Shown: positions 1 through 9,967, numbered from the stretch's first letter. The stretch: 64,000 nt of DNA from Lujinxingia litoralis (GCF_003260125.1 NZ_QHKO01000001.1:186001-250000), one strand, 5' to 3'. The notes: a model not told the origin generated them from the letters alone. Program-made: numbers and translations.

Positions 1-1015
1 TATCGATCAGCGTGTAGTTAAACGTAAGCAACAGGCTGTTCTGAACCTGCGTCGCATCCAACAGCTGCGGATCGCTCAACACCATCAGGCTGTAGGTCAG
101 GCCCATCCAGTCCACAATCGCCACCCGCACCTTGCCCGTCACGCCGATGCGCGCCAGATCAAAGGGAGAGCGATCCTCCTGGTCGTTGTTGATAAAGGGC
201 ACCAGCGCCGTGGCCCCCACGCGGTAGTCGATGCGCTGCTCCGGGAACTTCCCTTCCAGACCCAGAAACGCCTCGGCACCGGCCTGGTAGGCGTTCTCCA
301 GCTCCACCAACTCCACATCCCCGGTGGTCTCATCATCCTGGACCACCAGTACGCCTTCGGTCAGCGCTTCACGTGCACCAAAGCCCACGCGCAACGTCGC
401 CCGCACCGCCTCCTGACGAACCGGCTCCAGCGCCACACCCACCGACTGGAACAAGTTCAACGGGCTGATCGGATCCGCCGTCCGCAGACGATCGGTCACC
501 TCTCCGTCCACGCTCCCGTCCGGACGCGTGATCAAATACCCGGTCGCCTCCTCCGTCACCAGCTCCGTGGCAAACGCACTGGTCTCCACGCTCCCCCGTC
601 CATACGGACCGATCCAGTCGTTGAGCAGATAGTTATAAATGCTCTCCAACTCCATCTTATCGTTGTTCTTCACAAACTCCCGGAGCACCGGCGTGCGCGC
701 CCAGCTCGTGTTGTACGCCAGCGTATTGCGCCACTGATGCTTGCCGCGGAAGTAGTCCAGCCCACCGTTGACCGCGCCACCAAGCAAAAACGACGTCCCC
801 TCGTTCTGACCGATCACGTTCTGGTTCGACACCAGGTTAAAACTCGCCTCCACACCCAGCTGACCGCTGAACCCCTGGGGCTGCTCATCCGTCTCAAGCT
901 GCTCCTGACCCACGTACATCGGATCGGCCGCGTCCTGCGCGACAGCAACGCCGGACACACTCAGCGCCATCAACCCCGCTCCCAGCGCCACTCCCACTTT
1001 TTGAAACTTCAACAT
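1..1015 (-). CDS. Outer-membrane beta-barrel protein (3' end outside window)
   Basis: Open reading frame from ATG at 1015 running without a stop to the window edge, so the C-terminus is missing; at least 338 residues. Residues 1-26 form a signal peptide ending VAVAQ-D. The mature part is rich in alternating polar/aromatic strands with short turns (for example FRGKHQWRNTLAYNTSW), as in outer-membrane barrels; that segment resembles the DUF3078 family, but I cannot confirm it. A good ribosome site (AGGAG, six bases before ATG) fixes the start. The promoter region holds a GC-rich palindrome (1131-1148). Function unknown; probably a pore, or an adaptor or structural barrel. Confidence 0.8.
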   Translation of the reverse strand, partial: MLKFQKVGVALGAGLMALSVSGVAVAQDAADPMYVGQEQLETDEQPQGFSGQLGVEASFNLVSNQNVIGQNEGTSFLLGGAVNGGLDYFRGKHQWRNTLAYNTSWARTPVLREFVKNNDKMELESIYNYLLNDWIGPYGRGSVETSAFATELVTEEATGYLITRPDGSVDGEVTDRLRTADPISPLNLFQSVGVALEPVRQEAVRATLRVGFGAREALTEGVLVVQDDETTGDVELVELENAYQAGAEAFLGLEGKFPEQRIDYRVGATALVPFINNDQEDRSPFDLARIGVTGKVRVAIVDWMGLTYSLMVLSDPQLLDATQVQNSLLLTFNYTLID

Positions 1016-1408
1016 CTACGACTCCTGTTCATCGGTCAGCGTTCTCCTCCAGCGACCCACCGCCATACACACACAAAGAACTCGCGTATGCGGCACGTAC
1101 GCCGGAACAACGTGCATGATGTATCTTAAGGCTTGGCGCCCGCCAAGCGGCGCGATCCACTTCGCACAGGCCCACCTCCACACACGCCCCAAAGCGCCCC
1201 CCATCCCGGCCTCGCCACGCGCATCGCCCCCATTGCCGGCCGCCTTGGCCCCGAGCCCGCCCCACGCACACCACCGCCTCGCCACCCGCCCATGACGCGC
1301 TCCCGTGCTCTCCCTCCTGACTGTGCCCCGAATCTCAATGTCGGGCGAAGCCGCCCCGCCCCCCCGCGCAGCCACCGCTTCTTACCCTCCCCCCTCAAGC
1401 GCGACCGC
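1016..1408. other. Intergenic region upstream of the barrel gene
   Basis: About 390 bases without a credible gene. Several long open frames cross it on both strands, but they are Arg/Pro-rich, have no ribosome sites and reflect the high GC content. The only structured element I see is the palindrome at 1131-1148. The rest is C-rich on the plus strand and shows nothing recognisable. Confidence 0.6.
1131..1148. promoter_or_regulatory. Perfect palindrome, candidate operator
   Basis: Eight-base arms GCTTGGCG / CGCCAAGC separated by two C bases. Read on the minus strand it lies about 115 bases before the barrel gene start. A TTGGCG hexamer inside it is followed 17 bases later by TACATC, so it could overlap a -35 element. 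Operator function is inference. Confidence 0.35.
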
Positions 1409-1870
1409 TCAGCCGAGCTGCTTGTACAGGTTCGTCACCCGAATCACCGAGAGCGTCTTGCCACTCTCAGCCTGCTCGATCACCACCTCGTGATGAATCA
1501 GCATCCGACTGCGACGCAACACCCGTCCCCGCACCAGAATCATCCCTTCCGTAGCGCTGCGCATATGCGAGCCGCTGATCTCAATCCCCACCGGCACCCG
1601 CTCACGCACGTCCACCTTCCAGCCCGCGTGCATACTCGCCGCGCTCTCTCCCAGCAGCATACTGACGCCCCCGTGCAACAACCCGAAAGGCTGCAACGCA
1701 TGCGGCCCCATCGGCATGCTCAGCACAATCGTATCGTCATCCACCGACACCAGCTCCACCCCGTGCACCTCCAGCGCCGTGCCCGCGCTGAGCTCGTCCC
1801 ACATCTCGAGCCAGAGCGCCTCACTCGATTCCTCTTCCGTGAAGCGACGCAACACTTCAGCCTTCGCCAT
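1409..1870 (-). CDS. PaaI-family hotdog-fold thioesterase
   Basis: About 153 residues from ATG at 1870. The hotdog thioesterase core is visible: the segment HALQPFGLLHGGVSMLLGES matches the conserved H-G-G-x-x-x-x-L-x-E helix of PaaI/YbgC-like acyl-CoA thioesterases, followed by a central strand with VPVGIEISGSHMRSA. The family hydrolyses aromatic or aliphatic acyl-CoA thioesters in the cytoplasm; the substrate here cannot be read. The longer in-frame extension upstream is Arg-rich and lies inside ribF, so the internal ATG was chosen. Its start overlaps the ribF end by 14 bases, indicating a two-gene operon. Confidence 0.85.
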   Translation of the reverse strand: MAKAEVLRRFTEEESSEALWLEMWDELSAGTALEVHGVELVSVDDDTIVLSMPMGPHALQPFGLLHGGVSMLLGESAASMHAGWKVDVRERVPVGIEISGSHMRSATEGMILVRGRVLRRSRMLIHHEVVIEQAESGKTLSVIRVTNLYKQLG

Positions 1871-2822
1871 CGATACCCTCGTCAAAAAAGCCGCGCACCT
1901 GCGCCACATCGCTTTTGATCTGAGCCACCAACGCCTGCGGCGACTCAAAACGCTTCTCTTCTCGCACACGCATGTACAGCGCGAGCATCACCTGCTCCCC
2001 GTACAGGTCCAACTCATCGCTTACCCCCTCCTCCAGCACAAACGTCTCCACCGTCCGGGCCCCTCCCCCAAACGTCGGCCGCGTCCCGATATTGGTGATC
2101 GCCCGCCAGCCCCGCTCATCGCCCCCCTTGGCCAGCCGCGACGCGTACACCCCGTCCGGAGGCAACGCCATCCCCTCCACCACCTCAAGATTCGCCGTCG
2201 GGAAGCCCAACGCGCGCCCCCGCGCCTCCCCGTGCACAACCTCCCCCGTCAACCGGTGCGGCCGCCCCAAAAGCTCCCGCACCTCAGCCAACTCCCCGGC
2301 CTTAACAAGCCCCCGCACCCGCGTGGAGCTCACCACCGCCCCGCCGACCTCCACCAGCTTCGGCACCACCACCTTCAGCCCGTAGCGAGCCCCCTCCTCT
2401 CGCAACAGCTCCGTCGTTCCCGCCCGCCTATGCCCGAACCGGAAGTCTTCCCCGACCACGACCTCCACCGCCCCCAACGCCTCCACCAACACCTCCTTGA
2501 TAAAGGCCTCGGGGCTCATCGACGCCAGCGCCTCATCAAAACGCAGCGCCACCACGGCATCCACACCGTAGCGTCCCATCAACCCGTACTTCGCCGGCGG
2601 CACGCTCAACTTGGCCGGCGCCGCCTCCGGACGAAAAAACGCCACCGGATGCGGCTCAAAAGTCATCGCCACCGACGTCGCACCCAGGCGAGCCGCCTGC
2701 TCCACGACCTGCCCGAAGATCGCCTGGTGCCCTCGGTGCATCCCGTCAAAGTTGCCGATCGTCACCACCGAGCGCTCCAGCTTCTCGGCCGCCTCGCTGA
2801 TCGATGTGTAGACTCGAGTCAT
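1857..2822 (-). CDS. ribF: Bifunctional riboflavin kinase / FAD synthetase
   Basis: 321 residues, the usual length for RibF, which phosphorylates riboflavin to FMN and adenylylates FMN to FAD. The N-terminal nucleotidyltransferase half shows IGNFDGMHRGH (residues 22-32), the FAD synthetase nucleotide-binding signature. The C-terminal flavokinase half shows the GRALGFPTANL motif and the later TVETFVLE strand. ATG at 2822 was chosen because an AGAGGA ribosome site precedes it; the upstream in-frame extension lacks family similarity. The gene is followed by, and overlaps, the thioesterase gene. Confidence 0.95.
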   Translation of the reverse strand: MTRVYTSISEAAEKLERSVVTIGNFDGMHRGHQAIFGQVVEQAARLGATSVAMTFEPHPVAFFRPEAAPAKLSVPPAKYGLMGRYGVDAVVALRFDEALASMSPEAFIKEVLVEALGAVEVVVGEDFRFGHRRAGTTELLREEGARYGLKVVVPKLVEVGGAVVSSTRVRGLVKAGELAEVRELLGRPHRLTGEVVHGEARGRALGFPTANLEVVEGMALPPDGVYASRLAKGGDERGWRAITNIGTRPTFGGGARTVETFVLEEGVSDELDLYGEQVMLALYMRVREEKRFESPQALVAQIKSDVAQVRGFFDEGIDGEG

Positions 2823-3046
2823 CTTCCTCTCGCACGTCACAGGCAGCCCACGCCGGGCCGCCAAGTCGCGCGGAGTGTAATGACCCGCTTCCCCACCGAC
2901 AAGCGCCACAAAACGGGGCCCGTCTCTCCCCCCGCCCCCGTATCGCCCTGGCACGCGCCAGACGCCCCCAACCCGGGTTGTCCCACCGATCGCCTCGCGC
3001 TAGGCTGCCCTCCACGCTGGCTTTTTCTGCCGCGCCCGAGGAGTTC

Positions 3047-4462
3047 ATGCGCGCCCACCTGTACATCTTGCTGACCCTGACCCTGCTGGCCCTCCCCGCC
3101 ACGACCCGGGCTCAGAACACCGCCGCCTCCGACACCGTCCTGATGCTCTCAGGAGAAGCCGGGATCGGTCCGCTCGATGAGGACATCTTCCTCTCGATCA
3201 CCCCGCGCCTCACCTACATTCGCCCGTTGCCCGCCCTCTACTGCCCCGACGACAGCGCCTGCTCCAGCCTCTTCCACGCCTCACTCCAGATCCCCCTGCG
3301 TCTGCGCCTGGCCGACCGCCATCCCGAGCAACACAGCCTGATCCGCCAGGAAGACTGGCTCGAACTCTCCGACTACCTCCGCGTCCTTCGGCGCCTGGAG
3401 TACGGCACGCCCAACGCCCCCCTCTACCTGCGCCTGGGCGAACTCGGCGGCGCCTCCCTCGGACACGGCACCATCATCGGCGGCTACTACAACGTCATCA
3501 CCACCGATCACTACCGCCTGGGACTGCGCGCCCACCTCGACCTCCCCCGCGGCGGCGTCGAACTCCTGGCCAATAACCTGGCCAGCCCCAACCTCCTGGG
3601 CATACGCGCGCACCTGCGGCCATCCTCCTTCTTCAAAAACGCCCCCCGCGCCCTCGACCGCATCTCACTGGGCGCCACCCTGGTCTCCGACCTCCGCGCT
3701 CCGACCGACCTCGTCCGCACAACCCGGGGTAGCGCTCTCGCTGGCCCCACGCTCCAGCCCCGGGTCGCATCCGCCCAGCCCACCACCCTGCTGGGCTTCG
3801 ACGCCCGCATCGACCTCCTCAACCGCCCACGCCTCTCACTGACCCCCTACCTCGACCTCAACACCCACTTCGGCCTGGGCAGCGGCCTGCACGCCGGCCT
3901 GCTCTGGCGCCAGAACATCGCCGACCCGGTCGAACTCTCCGCAAAACTCGAATACCGCCACCTCTCCGACCAATACCTCCCCGAATACATCGACCCCATC
4001 TACGAAGTCTCCCGCTACCAGACCGCCTCCCCCGTCGAACCCGGCCTGGCCGGCCCCAAACTCCGCGTCGCCCACTCCGCCGACGCCGCCTCCCGTCACG
4101 GCTTCCAGGCCTGGCTCCAGACCCGCATCGCCGGCATCCTCACCCTGAGCGCCGCCTACGAAGACGCGCAACACTCCGGCAACGCCGCCCTGCGCGCCCG
4201 CGCCGCCCTCCAACTCGCCACCCGACTCCAACTCGCCGCCTTCTATTACAAAACCAACCTCGACGGCCCTCAGAGCAGCGGCACCCTCAACGCGCTCACC
4301 AACCTCGACGGCGCCCTGACCCTGGCCGAGGGACGCCTCGGCCTCTACGGCCCCCTCTACGCCCACGCCCGCTACGGCGGCCTCTGGAAGCTGCGCGACG
4401 ACGGCACCTTCGAAACCGTGCGCCTCTGGAATCTGGGCCTGGGCGCCGGTATCCAGTTCTGA
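3047..4462 (+). CDS. Secreted outer-membrane barrel-like protein, unknown function
   Basis: 471 residues from ATG at 3047, preceded by GAGGAG. Residues 1-20 are a signal peptide ending TTRAQ. The rest looks like an outer-membrane barrel: repeated amphipathic strands such as LSLTPYLDLNTHF and LSAKLEYRHLSDQYL, and a final strand LGLGAGIQF ending in Phe, the classic BamA-recognised C-terminus. The family is not recognised. The stop overlaps the start of the penicillin-binding protein gene by one base, so the two are translationally coupled. Confidence 0.8.
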   Translation: MRAHLYILLTLTLLALPATTRAQNTAASDTVLMLSGEAGIGPLDEDIFLSITPRLTYIRPLPALYCPDDSACSSLFHASLQIPLRLRLADRHPEQHSLIRQEDWLELSDYLRVLRRLEYGTPNAPLYLRLGELGGASLGHGTIIGGYYNVITTDHYRLGLRAHLDLPRGGVELLANNLASPNLLGIRAHLRPSSFFKNAPRALDRISLGATLVSDLRAPTDLVRTTRGSALAGPTLQPRVASAQPTTLLGFDARIDLLNRPRLSLTPYLDLNTHFGLGSGLHAGLLWRQNIADPVELSAKLEYRHLSDQYLPEYIDPIYEVSRYQTASPVEPGLAGPKLRVAHSADAASRHGFQAWLQTRIAGILTLSAAYEDAQHSGNAALRARAALQLATRLQLAAFYYKTNLDGPQSSGTLNALTNLDGALTLAEGRLGLYGPLYAHARYGGLWKLRDDGTFETVRLWNLGLGAGIQF

Positions 4463-6837
4463 TGCCCACCTCTTCCCGCACACCCCGGCGCCTCAACCTC
4501 CGCCGTCTCTCACTGGCCCTGGCGACGCTCCTGAGCATCGCCACGCTCGCCAGCGCGATCTGGGCCGCCCGGTTGTGGACACAGGCCCACAATAACCTCC
4601 CACCCCTGCCCGACCTCCACGCCTGGAACCCCGATCTGCCCACACAGATCACCACCGCCGACGGCTGGCCCCTGACCTCCCACGCCTCCGGCGCCCCCCT
4701 CGCCTACGAAGAACTCCCCCCCCTCCTCATCGCCTCCGTCCTCGCCGCCGAAGACGAGGACTTCTTCCTTCACCGGGGCTACAGCCCCCGCGCCATCGCA
4801 CGGGCGGCCCTGGTAAACTTGCGCGCGGGCGACATCATCCAGGGCGCCAGCACCATCACCCAACAGGTTGCCAAACACTTCCTCTCCTCCCGAAAAACCA
4901 CCCGCCGCAAACTCGAAGAACTCCTCCTCGCCCGCCAGCTCGAAGCGCACTACTCCAAACCCGAGATCCTGGCAGCCTACCTGCGCAACGTGTACTTCGG
5001 TCAGCAGGCCTGGGGCATCTCCCGCGCCAGCTGGCGCTACTTCAACCTCGCCCCCGCCGAACTCTCCCTCGGACAGATGGCCACCCTGGCCGGACTCCTC
5101 CCGGCCCCCAGCGTCTACAACCCGGTCGCCTCCCCCGACATAGCCCTGCAAAAGCGCAACCGCGTGCTCCGCCGACTCCACGACATCGGCGTCATCAGCA
5201 CACCCACCTACCTCGCCGAACGCGCACAACCTCTGGGCTTCGGCGGCCTCCCCACAGCCCAACCCGACCATCACCTCTCCTTCCCCGAAGCGCACACCGA
5301 AGCCCGTCAGCATATCGAGCGCCTGCACCCCGGCACCGACTGGAGCCTCAGCGGCACCCGCGTCATCACCACCCACCGGGTCGGCCTTCAGGCCGCCGCG
5401 CGACAGGCCCTGGCCGGCGGAATCCTCGCCCACAACCGGCGGCAGGGCTACCACGGAGCCCTCGCCAGCCTCGCCAACGACCAGCAGCTCCCCGCCCTCT
5501 TAAACCCACTTCCAGACGATGCCCGCTACTCCCTCGCCAGCGTCCAGCACGCCTCCCCGGACGGACTCGCCATCCTCACGCCGCTGGGCCCCCTCCACAT
5601 CCCGAAAGAGCGCTTATCCTGGCTCGGAGGCCTCGATCCACGCAGCGGACGCCCCCGCGATCCCCGCGCCTTCCAGCGCCTTTTACGCCCCGATGACCTC
5701 GTCCTCCTGCATCGGACCTCTCCCCGAGCCTCCTGGGAACTCTTCCAGCCCGCCCGGGCCGAAGGCGCGCTCCTGCTCCTCGATCACCACAGCGGTGACC
5801 TCACCGCCACCGTAGGCGCCCACCAGGTCCACCGCAGCGCCTTTAACCGCGCCACGCGCGCCTGCCGTCAACCGGGTAGCCTCTTCAAAACCATCGTCTT
5901 CGCCGAAGCCCTCTCCAACTCTCTCACCCTGGCCACCCTTCTTCGAGACATCCCCTCCACCGTCGACACACGCGGAAACACCGGCACCTGGGCCCCCCGC
6001 AACGCCGACCTCGACTTCAAAGGCACCATCACCGCCTTAGACGCACTGGTCTTAAGCCGAAACATCCCCGCGGTTCACCTCCTGGAACGCATGGGCCCCT
6101 CCGCCCTGATCCGACGCGCCCGAGCCCTGGGTGTCGAGGCCACCCTCGATCCCACCGCCTCCCTCGCACTGGGCGCCAGCTGCGTCACCCCCCTGGACAT
6201 GGCCCGCGTCCACGCCGCCATCGCCCGCGGCGGGCTCGACACCCCCACCCGCGCTATCGACCGCACCATCGACTTGCGCACCGGCCAACTCCACGACCAC
6301 GGCCACTTCGCGTCGCCCTCCGCCACGGCAACCGCACGCCTGGCACGCATCGCCGCCCCCCTTCTCCCCCCCGAGCGCGTGCTCAACCCGCGCCCCACCG
6401 CACTCCTCCACCACGCACTCCTCCAGGTCGCCCGCCGGGGAACCGCCGCCGCCATCCCCGATGCCTGGCCCATCGCCGCTAAAACCGGCACCACCAACGA
6501 GTTCGACGCCTGGCTGGCAACCTACTCCCCGACTCTCACTGCCATCGTCTGGATCGGCAGCGATAAAAACACCCACCCGCTCGGCCGCGGTGAACACGGC
6601 GCGCGTACCGCCTTACCCGTCTTCACCTCCCTCTACCAACACCTGCACCGCCCCGACATCGACTGGCCTCACCGCACGCTCGACCTCGAAGAAGTCCTCA
6701 TCGACCCGGCCACCGGCCTGCGCTCCCGCCCCGGCGAACCGGGCCACCCCTATCCCTTTATCCCCGGCACCGCCCCCGCGGAATTCGCCCCCACCCGCGC
6801 ATCCCGTCAACTCCTCCACATCGACACCATCCGCTAA
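4462..6837 (+). CDS. Class A penicillin-binding protein (glycosyltransferase/transpeptidase)
   Basis: 791 residues; polymerises and cross-links peptidoglycan in the periplasm. There is one N-terminal membrane anchor (about residues 17-38). The GT51 domain shows AAEDEDFF (catalytic Glu, residues 96-102) and GASTITQQVAK (128-138). The transpeptidase domain shows S473-L-F-K, S532-R-N and K674-T-G-T, so all three active-site motifs are intact. Length and layout fit the PBP1a/PbpC group; I do not assign a specific symbol. The ATG overlaps the stop of the upstream barrel gene (TGATG). Confidence 0.95.
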   Translation: MPTSSRTPRRLNLRRLSLALATLLSIATLASAIWAARLWTQAHNNLPPLPDLHAWNPDLPTQITTADGWPLTSHASGAPLAYEELPPLLIASVLAAEDEDFFLHRGYSPRAIARAALVNLRAGDIIQGASTITQQVAKHFLSSRKTTRRKLEELLLARQLEAHYSKPEILAAYLRNVYFGQQAWGISRASWRYFNLAPAELSLGQMATLAGLLPAPSVYNPVASPDIALQKRNRVLRRLHDIGVISTPTYLAERAQPLGFGGLPTAQPDHHLSFPEAHTEARQHIERLHPGTDWSLSGTRVITTHRVGLQAAARQALAGGILAHNRRQGYHGALASLANDQQLPALLNPLPDDARYSLASVQHASPDGLAILTPLGPLHIPKERLSWLGGLDPRSGRPRDPRAFQRLLRPDDLVLLHRTSPRASWELFQPARAEGALLLLDHHSGDLTATVGAHQVHRSAFNRATRACRQPGSLFKTIVFAEALSNSLTLATLLRDIPSTVDTRGNTGTWAPRNADLDFKGTITALDALVLSRNIPAVHLLERMGPSALIRRARALGVEATLDPTASLALGASCVTPLDMARVHAAIARGGLDTPTRAIDRTIDLRTGQLHDHGHFASPSATATARLARIAAPLLPPERVLNPRPTALLHHALLQVARRGTAAAIPDAWPIAAKTGTTNEFDAWLATYSPTLTAIVWIGSDKNTHPLGRGEHGARTALPVFTSLYQHLHRPDIDWPHRTLDLEEVLIDPATGLRSRPGEPGHPYPFIPGTAPAEFAPTRASRQLLHIDTIR

Positions 6838-6966
6838 GCGCTCCGCCCCCCTGACGCGCTCAAGCCCCGACTCCAAACCTATCCGGCCTCACCGCCACGC
6901 CCACAACACACCCCGTCTTGGACATCGTGCTCCAAACGCCTCACGCGCGTACACACAGCCGCCGCC

Positions 6967-8862
6967 TCACTCCTCCTCAACCCGAAACTCCAAAATCCCC
7001 TCGGCCTCCGCCCCCCTCCCTTCGGCGCCTCCCGCGGCGCCGCCCTCCGCCTCGCCACGCTCGCGCTCAGGCACCAGCGCCTCCCCGTACAACTCCAGGC
7101 TCTCCAGCGCTAGAGCCACCTCGGCCAGCCGCTCCCCAACCCCATCCGCCGGCGCCTGCACGCTATACGACGTCAACACCTCGCCACGTTCCCACTGCCA
7201 CAGCTGCAACTCGATCGCGCGTCCGTCGATCTCCCCCGTAGCCGCCAGGCTCACCCGTGGGCCCCCCTCTCCCTCTGCACTCACCTGCACCTCAGGCTCC
7301 GAGCCCTGCACCGACCGCGCAAACGCCTCCTTAAGCCCGGCCACGTAGTCATCAGATCCAAACGCCGCCCCCAACGGATCAACAAGCTCCGTGGTCCACT
7401 GCGCGAGCGCGCCATCTTCATGCGTCGCAAACCAGCGAACGTGCACCTCGTCGCTCTTCTGCACCTGCCATCCGTCCAGCGCCTCCAGCGACATCGTCCA
7501 GCCCGACGCCGGATCCTGCCAACGCTCCCCCTCCAGTCGGGCCTCCTGAGCCGCCTCCACATAACGCTCATAGGTCGTGGGAACAAAGCGAAGCGGCGCC
7601 GGTTCTTCCGGCAAAAACGCCAGCGCCGCCCCGGCCAACGCCTTCACTTCATCATCGAGATGCCCCGGGTCCTGCGCCTCGGTATAACTCGTCAACGCCA
7701 CATGGAGCCCCTGCACCGCCACCCGCGTTCGCGCCCCGGCGCCCTCCCCCTGCCGGGCCACCAACGCCTGCTCCATCGCCGCGGCTACCTGCTGGGCCTC
7801 ATGCGGCGTACGCCAGGCACTCAGCCAGACAAACCCCTCCTCCCCACCGCCGGGCGACCGATACACCCGATAGCTATCGGCCAGCCACGCCCCAAAAATC
7901 GAGCGCGCCCCCCGGGCATCCAGCACCTCCTCCAACCAGACGCTCGTCAACAACGGCCCCACCCTCCCCTGGCCGATTAGCTCCCAACGCCGCGCCTGCT
8001 GCACCGCCTCAAACGCCTCCGGCCACTGCCAGACCGCCTCGCCATCCCCGCCCATCCACCGATCCGGCCTCACCACGTCCACACTTTGCCCGGATCCCTC
8101 CACGCGCCCCCACTCCACGCCGCCCCACCCCTGGGCCCGATACAACGCCGCGGCCAACCCCAGCGCCTCCCGCATCACCAACGCTCCCAGCGCCCGCTCT
8201 ACCGAGGCCCCCTCACCAGCCGCCATCACCTCGTTGACTCCGGCCACCCGCTCGGCCAGATCGGGCCGCCGCGCCAGCAACGCCCCATCCAGCTCCATCC
8301 CCTGTGCCTCCGCCAGCGCCAGCGTCGACGCGAACATCGGCCCCGCGCTCCGCACCACCTGTTGCGCCAACCACCCGTCCACGCTCCCGGCCGTCTCCAA
8401 CGCCCCAAACACCTGTGACTCCAACGCCACGCTGCTGGCCATCGCCGACGCCCACCGCGACACCTCCCCGTCCCCCTCCTGAATCACCCGCATCGCCCCC
8501 TGCTCGCCGGCGCGCGCTTCGGCTCGAGAGGACCACCCCCGATCCACCGACAACTGCAACGCCTCGGCATCCCCAAACAACGCCTGCGACAGACGCGCGC
8601 GCTCCTCCTCAATCCCCTCCCCGAGCCCCCGCCCCGGCGCGACCGACTCCCCCCTGACAACCTCGACCTCACCACCATACCCGCGATCACGAAGCTCCGC
8701 CGCCCGCGCCACCACCTGCGCGCTCTCCATCAGGCGCGCCACCTGCGCCTCCTCTCCCCCGCGCACCGAAGACGTCTCCCCGCTGCGTGGCGTCTCGCAT
8801 CCGACCCACCCTCCGGCCAGCATCGCCACCAGCACCCAACTCCATCCTCGGCTCGCGCTCAT
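6967..8862 (-). CDS. Large lipoprotein of unknown function
   Basis: 631 residues. The N-terminus is a lipoprotein signal ending GGWVGC, with Cys near residue 22 as the likely lipidation site, although Trp at -3 is unusual. A Ser/Glu-rich linker follows. The middle part (about residues 215-300) has the pattern MREALGLAAALYRAQGWGGV followed by a V-rich strand, resembling an uncharacterised family of lipoproteins with mostly helical folds. The C-terminal part looks like an alpha/beta domain comparing strand pairs (WTMSLEALDGWQ, HVRWFATHEDGALAQW). There is no catalytic motif I can name. It is monocistronic and divergent from the next gene. Confidence 0.75.
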   Translation of the reverse strand: MSASRGWSWVLVAMLAGGWVGCETPRSGETSSVRGGEEAQVARLMESAQVVARAAELRDRGYGGEVEVVRGESVAPGRGLGEGIEEERARLSQALFGDAEALQLSVDRGWSSRAEARAGEQGAMRVIQEGDGEVSRWASAMASSVALESQVFGALETAGSVDGWLAQQVVRSAGPMFASTLALAEAQGMELDGALLARRPDLAERVAGVNEVMAAGEGASVERALGALVMREALGLAAALYRAQGWGGVEWGRVEGSGQSVDVVRPDRWMGGDGEAVWQWPEAFEAVQQARRWELIGQGRVGPLLTSVWLEEVLDARGARSIFGAWLADSYRVYRSPGGGEEGFVWLSAWRTPHEAQQVAAAMEQALVARQGEGAGARTRVAVQGLHVALTSYTEAQDPGHLDDEVKALAGAALAFLPEEPAPLRFVPTTYERYVEAAQEARLEGERWQDPASGWTMSLEALDGWQVQKSDEVHVRWFATHEDGALAQWTTELVDPLGAAFGSDDYVAGLKEAFARSVQGSEPEVQVSAEGEGGPRVSLAATGEIDGRAIELQLWQWERGEVLTSYSVQAPADGVGERLAEVALALESLELYGEALVPERERGEAEGGAAGGAEGRGAEAEGILEFRVEEE

Positions 8863-8901
8863 CCTTACTCCCTGATCACTTTACTCCCGACACCCTGACC
8901 C

Positions 8902-8917
8902 GGCCGGCTCGCCGGCC
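8902..8917. promoter_or_regulatory. GC palindrome between divergent genes
   Basis: Perfect arms GGCCGGC / GCCGGCC around TC, located about 40 bases upstream of the lipoprotein gene and about 110 bases upstream of the divergent gene. It is not followed by a T run on either strand, so it is more likely an operator or chance palindrome than a terminator. Confidence 0.25.
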
Positions 8918-9028
8918 ATCGTGCCCCGGGAGCGCCATCAGGTCAAAACATCCCTCCCGGCTGGTCTGGCGCAACGCGACCCTCTAAACTCCTACTTCCT
9001 CACACTCGCACTACCTCCGGGGGGCACC

Positions 9029-9808
9029 GTGTCACAGACCAATCACCTCATAGCCGCCGACCTCCCCTATCTCCTCTGGCGCACCCACCGCGGCCCACAC
9101 GCCGAACGCTTCCCCGAAGCCATCGCCACCAACGGCACCATCATCCGACGCGTCGGCGCCATGGAGCGCCAGATCTACATCCAGCAATTCGAAGCCCCAC
9201 ACGCCGCCCGCGCTCTCGTCAAACGCATTGAGGCCGGACTCTCCCGCCAGCACGCCCTCATCGGCTACTCCCTGATGCAGGGCGACGATCCAGTGGCCAT
9301 CCGCGTCACCGGAAGCTCCGACAACCCCGGCTGGATGGCATTCCCCGACCGAGGCGCGCTCCCCCTCGAACTGCGCCCGCCCAACGCCCGCACCACCCTG
9401 CCTCAACTCGCCACCGACCTCCCCCGTCGCCGCCTGGTCGCCGGTGCCGCGCTCCGCTGGCAACGCGACCGCCTGATCCTCCATGCCGCCCTCGAAGAGC
9501 GCGGACACAACATCCCCCTGAACCTCCTCCCCCACGTCGGCCCCCTCTCCCTGGTAGCCACTCGCCCCGACGCCACGGGCCTGGCCGAAGTTAGCCTGGG
9601 CAATCGCCCCACACGCCCCGACCTGCGCCAGGCCCTCGACGATCGCCTCGAACTCACCATCCCTCTCCCTACGCACCCAACCCGCAAGCTTCTCGAAGAC
9701 CCCACCGCTCGCTTCTGGCTACGCCTGGAACTCTCCGCCAACCTCCTCTGCCTCCCCCCTCGCTGGCGCACTTTCGACCTCGAAATCCGCCCCACCGCCC
9801 CCCGCTAA
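9029..9808 (+). CDS. Conserved-looking protein of unknown function
   Basis: 259 residues if translation starts at GTG 9029, which has a G-rich stretch just upstream; an alternative GTG at 8921 in the same frame would add 36 residues without a ribosome site. No signal peptide or membrane segment. The sequence is rich in Arg, Pro and Leu and appears to be an alpha/beta protein; no known domain or active-site motif is recognised. It is followed 160 bases later by the phosphohexomutase gene on the same strand. Confidence 0.6.
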   Translation: MSQTNHLIAADLPYLLWRTHRGPHAERFPEAIATNGTIIRRVGAMERQIYIQQFEAPHAARALVKRIEAGLSRQHALIGYSLMQGDDPVAIRVTGSSDNPGWMAFPDRGALPLELRPPNARTTLPQLATDLPRRRLVAGAALRWQRDRLILHAALEERGHNIPLNLLPHVGPLSLVATRPDATGLAEVSLGNRPTRPDLRQALDDRLELTIPLPTHPTRKLLEDPTARFWLRLELSANLLCLPPRWRTFDLEIRPTAPR

Positions 9809-9967
9809 CGCCCCACGCACCGGCCTGACTTGCCCACCGCCCCCCCCGGTGCTACATCCCGCCTTGCTCACCCTGTGACGGCGTTTAACTTCGGCCCACT
9901 CTTGCCCCACTGCCACGGCCTCGACGTCTACGCCGCCTACCCCTGTCCTCCCGACGACGGAGCCCCC

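Noticed and set aside
1133..1918. 261-codon plus-strand frame across the intergenic region and thioesterase gene
   Set aside because: Arg/Pro/His-rich, antisense to the thioesterase, no ribosome site, typical of frames created by high GC.
8921..9028. Longer N-terminus for the gene starting at 9029
   Set aside because: GTG at 8921 has no ribosome site and the extension has no recognisable signal or domain; kept as an alternative only.
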